13,767 nt of DNA from an uncultured Mycoplasmatota bacterium (GTDB lineage Bacteria > Bacillota_I > Bacilli_A > RF39 > UBA660): contig CAOKUH010000031.1 of assembly GCA_948472605.1 (NCBI GenBank), positions 1 through 13,767 of the forward strand. The letters run 5' to 3'. Shown here piece after piece: positions 5,689 through 12,169 of this stretch; within the stretch, counting starts at the first letter, position 1; the number at the start of each line of letters is the position of its first letter. The notes under the pieces are model-generated. The model did no database searches. It was not told the origin of the DNA and worked only from the letters and a program-made list of their open reading frames with translations. The translations under genes and the position numbers were made by a program.

Positions 5689-8600
5689 CAATCTTCATTA
5701 TCAATTGTTAATAAGTTCTTAATATCTCTTTCAGTCAACTTAGAAAGAATATTTTGATCTCTATCTTCGCCTTCAATTAACTTATCACTTAAAATCTTTT
5801 TCTTATTTTGAAGTTCTAAAATACGTTCTTCAATAGTACCTTTACACACCAGTTTAATAACTTCAACAGTATTTGTTTGACCAATTCGATGCGCCCTATC
5901 TGTAGCTTGATTTTCAACTTGAGGATTCCACCACAAATCTAAGTGGATAACTACATCAGCGCTTGTTAAATTAAGACCTGTCCCTCCAGCTTTTAAAGTT
6001 ATTAAAAACACATTTGTATCATCTTCATTAAATTTTTTAACTAATTCCATTCTTTTTTTAGAAGAAATCGAACCATCAATTATATATGTTGAAATATTAT
6101 TATTGCCTAACTCTATATTTACGATATCAAGAGCAGACTTAAAACTTGTAAATAATAATATTTTATGACCATTAGCAATGGTTCCTTTAACAATATCAAT
6201 TAATGCTTCTATTTTAGCACTGCCACCTTCATATTTTTCATATAAAATACGCGGATCAATACACAATTGCCTTAATTTTGTTAATAACTGCAATATTTTA
6301 AAATTACCTTTTTTAAATCCTTCTGCAGCAATAATTTCATCCATTTCTCTTTTAGTTTTTTCCAGTTGTGCTACATATAATCTTTTTTGCTCCTTATTTA
6401 AATCAATACTAATATTATTTTCAATCTTGCTTGGTAATTCCTTATAAACATCCTTTTTTAATCGACGTAAAATAAAAGGCTTAATCTGTAGAGTTAAAGA
6501 ATCTAAATTCTTTAATTGTTCATCTTCAATATCTTTTATATTATATTTGCGTTGAAAAGCTGTCAAATTAACTAAATATCCTGGCATAATAAAATCAAAA
6601 ATACTCCATAACTCCATAACTGAATTTTCAATAGGTGTACCCGTTAATGCTATTTTAACATTTGCACATAATTCTTTTACAACCTTTGTCATTTGGGCAT
6701 TAGCATTTTTAATTGTTTGGGCTTCATCTATAGCTATAAGTTCAAAATTAATTTTAAAATAACTTTCTTTATCTTGTCTAACTAAACCATAAGTTGTAAT
6801 TAAAACTTGAATATCATCTATATTCTCCAAATCTTGTCTTCTAGTACTTCTATTCTCTGCAAACACCTTATACTTAATTTCTGGAGCAAATTTATTAAAT
6901 TCATCTGCCCAATTATATATTAAAGAAGTTGGAGCAATTATTAATATTTTGACATCTTTTTTTTCTTTTAAGATTTCTTTAATTAAATATATTAGTTGTA
7001 CTGATTTACCTAGTCCCATTTCATCCGCAAGAATACCCCCAAAACCACATTTATAAATATTATATAACCATTTCACTCCAATTTCCTGATAATCTCTTAA
7101 AATCTTTTTATCCTTTTCACTCAAATTTATTGCCAAATCCTTATAAGAATTAAATCTATTAATTAATTCATCAAACAAATTATTCGTACTAATAATCTTA
7201 TACTTTTCTTTCTTTAAACTATCTAAATAAATAGCCCTGTATTTTGGGATAACTCCTGTTCCATTTTTAATATCCTTATTCGATAAATCCATATTATCAA
7301 CTAAGTCTTCAAATTGCTGTAACTCTTCATTATTAGTTAAATCTATTAAATCTCCGCTTTTCAAACGATAATATTTTCTCTTACTTTTCATAGATTCTAA
7401 AACATTTACTATTTCATCAGAAGTAATATCACCTAAATCAAAATCATATTTCATAATATTATCTTCACCTATACTAAAGCTAGACCTAATATTATTATCT
7501 TTAATAATTTTCGTATTTTTCATTTTATCAGATGTAAATACTTCATAATTTTTAGATAACTCAATTAATGCCTCTTCTAAAAATTGCCCAATCAAATCCA
7601 AGTCATCCATATAAATTTTATCATTATCTATAATAAAGCCATATGAAAGTAAATCTTCTAATACTTCTTTCTCAGCTTCATTATCTCGTATGATAGTAGT
7701 ATTATCATCAAAATAATCAATTTCTATTTCTTGATATTCAAATTTCAAATTACATAAAATCATATTTTCTTTTAAATCTAAATAAATCTTCGTATTAGGT
7801 TTAACTCCTAAAATGATTTTATCTTCCACTGTTTTATCTAAAGAAACATTATTTTTTAATATTGGTAAAATTCCTTCTTTAAAAACTTCCAAATCTTTTT
7901 CTTCAAATTCTAAATCATGCAATTGATTATTTTGCATAGATGATAAAATTTTACTAGCTTTGTAAGGAAGCTCATATAATATATTATCTTTAATAACATA
8001 CTTACAATTATCTGTTAAAAAATCTACATCTTGTTCTATAACAGATAATTTATAATATTTCTCCCCCTTTTCCAAAGATAATTTAAGAGGATTTTCTTTA
8101 ACTATCCCTTTAATCAACCCATATCTTTTTATAAAAAATTTCTTATTTTTTAGCATTTCTAAAAAGTAAGAAAACTCATCTAAAGTTATTTTTAAATAGT
8201 GCATACTTCCGATATCACTATGATATTTCTTTAACAAATATTCTACAATTTCTTCATCAATTTTTGAAAAGAAATAATTATTAGCATTATAAATAAAATT
8301 TTTACCAAATACCATTTCTCCACTTTTATTTTCATATATCTCTAAAAAATTATTCATTTTTGTATTTAAATTATATAATTTATTTTCTCCAATTTTAAAA
8401 TTCAAAAAAACATAAGATTCATAAAAACTTTCTACAAATTCTATTTCAACTTCCAAATTAAGTTGTTTTTTCAAATGAATGTCATTAGTCTTGGGCATAT
8501 AAAACTCATTTAAGATTTGTTTGGATATAAGTAGTTTTTTTTCTTCAGGACTAATTGGAAAAATGATTTTTTCAAAATGAATTAAACATGCTGCTAAATG

Positions 8601-8852
8601 CTTACAAGTTCCCCAACTTTGAAATTGCATGCAATTACAATTAGAAGAAATAATCTTTTTATTTGAACATTCTATCTCCACATCATAATTGTCATCATAA
8701 TATCTTTCTGAAGCTACAGTAAAATAATGAATATATGACTCTCCTTCTTTATCAGTATAATTATAATTAAGATAACCTCTATAATAATTCATTCCCTTAT
8801 TAAATGAATCATTTCCCACATATTCTTGTATCATTTTAAAATTTGTATTCAA
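5688..8852 (-). CDS. SWIM zinc-finger SNF2-family helicase/translocase
   Basis: An intact Swi2/Snf2 ATPase of about 1,054 residues. Positions are counted from the GTG at 8864. A SWIM zinc finger lies at C76-x-C78-x8-C87-x-H89. Residues 100-580 resemble the long Firmicutes SNF2-associated region. The motor follows: DEMGLGKS (Walker A, 614-621), IIAPTSLIYNW, IDEAQ (Walker B, 712-716), LTGTPIEN (740-747), PFILRRLKKDV, then the second lobe with LLFTSF, TLKAGGTGLNLT and QATDRAHRIGQ (986-996). Such enzymes move along double-stranded DNA and remodel protein-DNA complexes. Bacterial relatives include RapA/HepA and some defence helicases. For the start, GTG 8864 would leave almost no leader after the promoter at 8877-8905, and ATG 8834 has no ribosome site. 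TTG 8852 lies 5 bases after GGTGG and is preferred. No nuclease domain is fused. Confidence 0.93.
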   Translation of the reverse strand: MNTNFKMIQEYVGNDSFNKGMNYYRGYLNYNYTDKEGESYIHYFTVASERYYDDNYDVEIECSNKKIISSNCNCMQFQSWGTCKHLAACLIHFEKIIFPISPEEKKLLISKQILNEFYMPKTNDIHLKKQLNLEVEIEFVESFYESYVFLNFKIGENKLYNLNTKMNNFLEIYENKSGEMVFGKNFIYNANNYFFSKIDEEIVEYLLKKYHSDIGSMHYLKITLDEFSYFLEMLKNKKFFIKRYGLIKGIVKENPLKLSLEKGEKYYKLSVIEQDVDFLTDNCKYVIKDNILYELPYKASKILSSMQNNQLHDLEFEEKDLEVFKEGILPILKNNVSLDKTVEDKIILGVKPNTKIYLDLKENMILCNLKFEYQEIEIDYFDDNTTIIRDNEAEKEVLEDLLSYGFIIDNDKIYMDDLDLIGQFLEEALIELSKNYEVFTSDKMKNTKIIKDNNIRSSFSIGEDNIMKYDFDLGDITSDEIVNVLESMKSKRKYYRLKSGDLIDLTNNEELQQFEDLVDNMDLSNKDIKNGTGVIPKYRAIYLDSLKKEKYKIISTNNLFDELINRFNSYKDLAINLSEKDKKILRDYQEIGVKWLYNIYKCGFGGILADEMGLGKSVQLIYLIKEILKEKKDVKILIIAPTSLIYNWADEFNKFAPEIKYKVFAENRSTRRQDLENIDDIQVLITTYGLVRQDKESYFKINFELIAIDEAQTIKNANAQMTKVVKELCANVKIALTGTPIENSVMELWSIFDFIMPGYLVNLTAFQRKYNIKDIEDEQLKNLDSLTLQIKPFILRRLKKDVYKELPSKIENNISIDLNKEQKRLYVAQLEKTKREMDEIIAAEGFKKGNFKILQLLTKLRQLCIDPRILYEKYEGGSAKIEALIDIVKGTIANGHKILLFTSFKSALDIVNIELGNNNISTYIIDGSISSKKRMELVKKFNEDDTNVFLITLKAGGTGLNLTSADVVIHLDLWWNPQVENQATDRAHRIGQTNTVEVIKLVCKGTIEERILELQNKKKILSDKLIEGEDRDQNILSKLTERDIKNLLTIDNED

Positions 8853-8876
8853 AAAAACCACCACTTACTTTTAACT

Positions 8877-8905
8877 ATTATAAATATTTTTTCAAACTTA
8901 TTCAA
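8877..8905 (-). promoter_or_regulatory. Promoter of the SNF2 helicase gene
   Basis: Minus strand TTGAAT (8905-8900), a 17-base spacer and a consensus TATAAT (8882-8877). Transcription should start near 8870, which argues against a start codon at 8864. Its -35 lies 6 bases from the -35 of the divergent promoter. Confidence 0.62.
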
Positions 8906-8911
8906 CAATTA

Positions 8912-8940
8912 TTTACCTATAGCCAAATTATTGCTATAAT
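8912..8940 (+). promoter_or_regulatory. Promoter of the divergent 226-residue gene
   Basis: TTTACC (8912-8917), a 17-base spacer and a perfect TATAAT (8935-8940), followed by AAGGAG and ATG 8965. It is arranged back to back with the helicase promoter, so one regulator bound between them could control both genes. Confidence 0.65.
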
Positions 8941-8964
8941 ACCTCAAATAAGGAGTGAAGATTA

Positions 8965-9645
8965 ATGCCAAATGAACTAATCTTAAATTATTTAATACTA
9001 GCTAATGCGAATGAATTTGTTTTAAATTATATTATCCAAAAAAGAATTGATATTTTTCCAGTAATTCAAGAATTATTAGGAGTAAGCTTTGAATTTAATA
9101 GCGACAAAATGATTAATATTCAAAAATTAATTAAAGGAAATGATAATTTTAAGATTTTAGAAAATGGCAATATCTGGTTTAGAACTTTATCAAAAAATAT
9201 AAATACATCTAGCAATTACCATTATGAAAAATCTATAACTACCTCATTTATATCTTGGGAAAAAAATACAATAATTGAAAGAAAAATTATAAAAAAATAT
9301 TTTCCTACTCAAATGCCAACTGGAGTTTTTCAAGGAGAAATTCACGAAAACATATATGATGAAAACTTAAATATTATATCTTGTAAAATGTCATCATGGA
9401 GAGGGAACTCTAATTTTGAACTTCCAACCAATGACTTAAATACTTCTGTTATTTATTTTAATGAATTAGGAAATCCCTTAAACACTACTGAACGTACTAA
9501 TTTTTCCAATAATAACTGGTTTTTTGTTTTAAATGGTGATGAAATAAACATTCAAGAAAATAGTATTGAAGCTCCCAAAAGATCTTTAAATAAACTAAAA
9601 CATTTAAAAAATACTTTACTTTCTAAAATAAAGAAAGAAAACTAA
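8965..9645 (+). CDS. Uncharacterised 226-residue protein divergent from the SNF2 helicase
   Basis: ATG 8965 is well supported by AAGGAG about 9 bases upstream and a near-consensus promoter. The protein is soluble, with no signal peptide or membrane helix, rich in Asn, Ile, Lys and Ser. The N-terminus (1-50) is helical, MPNELILNYLILANANEF. The middle looks beta-rich: NGNIWFRTLSKN (about 67-78), SFISWEKNTIIERK (94-107), FPTQMPTGVFQGEIHENIYD (112-131) and CKMSSWRGNSNFELP (139-153), then NNWFFVLNGDEINI. The last 20 residues are basic (KRSLNKLKHLKN). I know no family with this pattern. The shared promoter region suggests co-regulation with the helicase, but this is inference. Its 3' end overlaps the convergent gene at 9642 by 4 bases, with no terminator between. 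Confidence 0.75.
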   Translation: MPNELILNYLILANANEFVLNYIIQKRIDIFPVIQELLGVSFEFNSDKMINIQKLIKGNDNFKILENGNIWFRTLSKNINTSSNYHYEKSITTSFISWEKNTIIERKIIKKYFPTQMPTGVFQGEIHENIYDENLNIISCKMSSWRGNSNFELPTNDLNTSVIYFNELGNPLNTTERTNFSNNNWFFVLNGDEINIQENSIEAPKRSLNKLKHLKNTLLSKIKKEN

Positions 9646-10005
9646 GCTAATTTTAAAACTGAATTATTTTCCTCTTCTTGAACAATGCTATTCATCTTAC
9701 GATATTCTAATAATTCTTTATAAGCCTTTAAATATGCTTTTTTTATTTCACTAGAATATCCATTATTTCCAACACATCGCTTCATTTCTTCATATGCAAT
9801 AAATCTTGCTTGCTCTCCCAACATTCCTAAAGCTCCTTCTAAAGATAAATAAATATAAAAATCCTCTATATTCTTCACATCTTCCGCATTTAAATAATCA
9901 ATATTAATATCTCCAACAATCAAACTATACGTTTTTAAAATAGAAGCCCTTATTTCATCATCATTTTTTTATATTATTTTTAATTTTCAATAAATTTTTT
10001 TCCAT
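9642..10005 (-). pseudogene. Small unknown protein gene with a frameshift in an A7 run
   Basis: An open frame without ATG runs from about 9957 to the TAG at 9642 (KNDDEIRASILKTYSLIVGD...LEGALGMLGEQARFIAYEEM). The only start in it is TTG 9923, which lacks a ribosome site. Upstream, ATG 10005 has AAAGGAATG about 10 bases before it and reads MEKNLLKIKNNIKK, ending at a TGA directly after an A7 run (T on the plus strand, 9964-9970). Deleting one A joins both parts into a plausible helical protein of about 120 residues. So either the gene is broken by slippage, the run is a sequence error, or a +1 shift is used; the zero frame meets TGA right after AAA AAA. Family not recognised. It overlaps the 3' end of the convergent 226-residue gene by 4 bases. 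Confidence 0.6.
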
Positions 10006-10030
10006 AATTAATAACATTCCTTTCTTTCGT

Positions 10031-10050
10031 CCTTTCAGTCCTCTGAAAGG
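10031..10050. repeat. Perfect 8-bp inverted repeat before the frameshifted small gene
   Basis: CCTTTCAG (10031-10038), a TCCT loop and CTGAAAGG (10043-10050). In minus-strand RNA this stable hairpin ends about 25 bases before ATG 10005, just before the GAAAGAAAGGAATG ribosome site. No T tract follows, so it is not a terminator; an operator or translational control element is possible. Confidence 0.6.
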
Positions 10051-10061
10051 CACAAATTGAA

Positions 10062-10087
10062 TTGAAAATAAATAATTAAATTTTCAA
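10062..10087. repeat. Second inverted repeat, 8 bp with 10-base loop
   Basis: TTGAAAAT (10062-10069) pairs with ATTTTCAA (10080-10087). In minus-strand RNA it lies directly behind the AAAGGAGATAAGG that ends the tiny reading frame at 10090-10137, and before the hairpin at 10031-10050. Confidence 0.5.
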
Positions 10088-10089
10088 CC

Positions 10090-10137
10090 TTATCTCCTTT
10101 CATATTGTCTAATTAAAAGACTTAAACATTCAGACAT
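10090..10137 (-). CDS. Possible 15-residue leader peptide
   Basis: ATG 10137 is preceded by AAGGTAAT and reads MSECLSLLIRQYERR, then TAA. Its last codons contain AAAGGAGA, a strong ribosome-binding sequence. The arrangement (short frame, two hairpins, then a gene with its own ribosome site) resembles a translational attenuator. It could equally be the tail of a lost gene. No homology is recognised. Confidence 0.22.
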   Translation of the reverse strand: MSECLSLLIRQYERR

Positions 10138-10250
10138 ATTACCTTAACATAAAGTAAAAGAGAAATATCTTTAAAATGACAAAATTGATAAAAAATAGAC
10201 AAAAAATTTGATTTAAAATATCATATTTTTATTACCAATATAAACTAAAC

Positions 10251-10427
10251 CTATTCATTTCTTAAAGATTTTACTGAATCTTTCTTACTAGCTCCTATTG
10301 CCCTTAAAATTCCTATTTCCTTTGTTCTTTCTAACACTGAAATGTAAGTAATGGCAATCATAATAATAGATACAATTAAACTTATTGCCACAAAGCCAAT
10401 TAAAAAGAAATACCAATTAATGATCTT
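10251..10427 (-). pseudogene. Fragment of an FtsX/MacB-type ABC transporter permease
   Basis: About 55 codons read KIINWYFFLIGFVAISLIVS, then IIMIAITYISVLERTKEIGI and LRAIGASKKD. This is the hallmark of the FtsX-domain permeases (MacB/LolC-like and bacitracin/bacteriocin exporters): a membrane helix followed by the cytoplasmic V-x-E-R-x-x-E-I-G-x-x-R-A-x-G element. Full-length proteins have 400 or more residues. After KKD the frame diverges (SVKSLRNE, stop at 10251), and upstream it is cut near 10415-10427, where a TetR-type gene on the opposite strand begins. Thus both ends are lost. TetR-like regulators often sit beside such export permeases, so the two scraps may come from one exporter locus collapsed by deletion. 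Confidence 0.75.
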
Positions 10428-10747
10428 TGCGATTCAACTGGAGTTGGAAGAGCATCTTTTTATCGTAATTTCAAAAATAAAGAAGATATTCTTAGAAGAT
10501 ATGATAAGATTTTAATAAAACTATAATGAAAACAATAAAAATTCAACAATTGAAACTTTAATTCCTTCGCTTCTAATACATTATCAAAAAAACAAAGATT
10601 TCTACTTACTAATCTATAAAGAACATCATTCAAATATAGTTTTAAAAAACAATTTTAAATGCTTGTAAACTATCTGAAAAGAAAAATAATATTGAAGCTT
10701 ATGCTACTTCCTTCAATTATATAATTATCTTATATCTTATTTATTAA
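10413..10747 (+). pseudogene. TetR/AcrR-type regulator remnant with two frameshifts
   Basis: The first frame reads INDLCDSTGVGRASFYRNF then KNKEDILRRYDK, the second half of a TetR helix-turn-helix. It stops at TAA 10524-10526. Moving one base restores YNENNKNSTIETLIPSLLIH, then YQKNKDFYLLIYKEHHSNIV. A second shift in the A6 run at 10644-10649 restores ILNACKLSEKKNN then IEAYATSFNYIIIYLIY, the ligand-domain helices. The first 30 or so residues are missing, cut at the join with the FtsX scrap. The C-terminus ends early at 10747, overlapping the convergent amidotransferase gene by 18 bases, so it is also likely truncated. With two indels and two lost ends it is clearly dead. Confidence 0.78.
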
Positions 10748-11419
10748 ACAAACATTAATAAAATATTGAAAAATTTTATTCATATTTTCATCAAATTCGT
10801 ATAATGTTTCTGGATGAAATTGAACTGCTAAATAAAATTTTTTTGATTTATCTTCCACAGCTTCAATAATGCCATCTAAAGAATACGCAGCAGGCACTAA
10901 AGGCCCACAATTGGAAACATAAGAGTCATGTCTTGAATTAACATTTATTTTTTCTTTTCCAACTATATCATAAAAAATAGAAGCATTTTCTACAATAATC
11001 TCATGAACATAGTTTTCTTCACTTTTATGATTTTCTAAACCTTCAAATTTCTCAATTATACCACCAACTGCTCTTACCATATTGTTCATACCAGCACATA
11101 TTCCTAAAATAGGTATATCATTATCATAGCAAAACTTTGCTATAAAGCATTCATATTCATCAGAAAAGCCTCCACCTTGTAATATTATCCCATCACATAA
11201 TTTTAGTTGGAATAGCAAATCTTCCTTTTCTTTTTTTGTTAATCTATCAGTCCAAGTATTTGTTGCTCTTATTTTTTCAGCAAACGTAGGCAAAATTCCA
11301 ATTGCAATTGCTTCATTATCATATATAGCTTGCTTTAACTCTTCTTTTATAAAAATATCTGGTCTGTTATAATTTTTTAAAAAGTGTTTAGATACAATTC
11401 CTAAAATAACCTTATTCAT
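10730..11419 (-). CDS. Class I glutamine amidotransferase-like protein, gamma-glutamyl-GABA hydrolase (PuuD) type
   Basis: An intact protein of the peptidase C26 group. Residues are counted from the GTG at 11434. The nucleophile elbow is GICAGMN with Cys113, the triad is completed by His207 and Glu209 in FHPET, and a GGGFSDEYE stretch (87-95) fits the substrate-side loop. Family enzymes hydrolyse gamma-glutamyl amides, for example gamma-glutamyl-GABA in putrescine breakdown; the actual substrate here is unknown because no putrescine genes lie nearby. ATG 11419 (MNKVILGIVSKH) fits the usual family start better than GTG 11434, which has no ribosome site; ATG 11419 has GAGTGTG about 8 bases upstream. 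Length is 229 residues, close to the normal 230-255. Cytosolic. The last 18 bases overlap the dead TetR gene, so the last residues (VCLINKI) may be non-native. Confidence 0.85.
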   Translation of the reverse strand: MNKVILGIVSKHFLKNYNRPDIFIKEELKQAIYDNEAIAIGILPTFAEKIRATNTWTDRLTKKEKEDLLFQLKLCDGIILQGGGFSDEYECFIAKFCYDNDIPILGICAGMNNMVRAVGGIIEKFEGLENHKSEENYVHEIIVENASIFYDIVGKEKINVNSRHDSYVSNCGPLVPAAYSLDGIIEAVEDKSKKFYLAVQFHPETLYEFDENMNKIFQYFINVCLINKI

Positions 11420-11492
11420 TAAAATCACACTCACTAAAAATATTTACACAATAATATCTTCTTAAAAACATTGTCATTTATTTAAGATATAT

Positions 11493-11849
11493 TTAAATAA
11501 TTTTTTTATAATCAATTTCTTTAGTACTTATATATTCATCCATAGCATTTAATAATTTTTGTAAAAAATCTTCATCATTTAAATCAATTCCTATATCTAA
11601 ACAAATATCATAAATTGTTTTATGTTTAAGTTCATTGATACAATTATTCAATTTTACAATATCTTCAAAATCAGAATACTTATAAGCATAAATTGCTAAA
11701 AAAGTCCCTAACATATATTTATAATTATATGACATAAATTCCTCTGCCAAAATACATCCAAGTTCATTAGGATTTTCTTTAATTATATCTTTATTTTTTT
11801 CTAAAATTATACTCAAGGTTTTATATAATTTAGTACACTCCTCTTTCAA
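11493..11849 (-). CDS. Small helical protein of unknown function
   Basis: A 118-codon frame with no recognised family. It looks all-helical and acidic: NKDIIKENPNELGCILAEEF, a Tyr-rich helix YKYMLGTFLAIYAYKYSDF, then KTIYDICLDIGIDLNDEDFL. No signal peptide; the central hydrophobic stretch (about residues 45-57) is too short and mixed for a sure membrane helix. The start is uncertain: TTG 11849 lacks a ribosome site, a GAGGAG lies inside the first codons, and the frame continues back to a TAA near 11880 without ATG. The gene may therefore have lost its N-terminus. It sits about 60 bases upstream of the amidotransferase gene on the same strand and could be co-transcribed with it. Confidence 0.5.
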   Translation of the reverse strand: MKEECTKLYKTLSIILEKNKDIIKENPNELGCILAEEFMSYNYKYMLGTFLAIYAYKYSDFEDIVKLNNCINELKHKTIYDICLDIGIDLNDEDFLQKLLNAMDEYISTKEIDYKKII

Positions 11850-11968
11850 AAATTTTATAAAAGCTAACTTTTTCCCTATTTACCTTATATTTATTTAGAT
11901 AATAACAAAACTATTAAATGCAAAAATCTATGTAATAACTTATATTTACCTCTAGATTAGAATTAGAG

Positions 11969-12165
11969 TTACTTCATTCTTTCAAACAAATTTACATTCA
12001 AAGCATCAGCTTCGTCCGCATAAATATATTGTTTTTGTTTGTCTGTTAGTTTAGGTACTATATTTTCTTTAATTGAATCAGTATAAATTCTATAATTTGT
12101 TTTTTGAAATACTCCTTCTAACATTCAATTTTATTTTGATATGCCTCATTTACTTTTGCACTTGA
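11969..12165 (-). pseudogene. Short remnant, possibly of a KilA-N/phage-type protein
   Basis: From ATG 12124 a 51-codon frame reads MLEGVFQKTNYRIYTDSIKE and ends KQYIYADEADALNVNLFERM-K. No ribosome site is present and a TGA lies directly before the ATG. One base out, the sequence upstream reads NIYKDSSAKVNEAYQNKIE, and inserting one A would join the two, so a frameshifted gene tail is likely. The Y-A-D-E-A-D-x-L-N-x-x-L-F string recalls a segment I associate with phage-type KilA-N proteins, where it is usually followed by more sequence. The assignment is weak. The remnant begins right at the 3' end of the UbiB-like gene. The 118 bases between this remnant and the small helical gene hold nothing recognisable. 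Confidence 0.3.
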
Positions 12166-12169
12166 GTCT

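Noticed and set aside
6178..6447. Plus-strand open frame of 89 codons
   Set aside because: It is antisense to the second half of the SNF2 motor domain, with no ribosome site and shadow-type composition.
4028..10005. A complete known phage-defence system such as DISARM
   Set aside because: Only an SNF2-type motor is present; no methyltransferase, nuclease or DUF1998-type partner is visible, so a named system cannot be supported.
11945..11970. Inverted repeat CTCTA...TAGAG after the possible KilA-type remnant as a terminator
   Set aside because: The pairing is imperfect with a bulge, the loop is too small, and no T tract follows on either strand.
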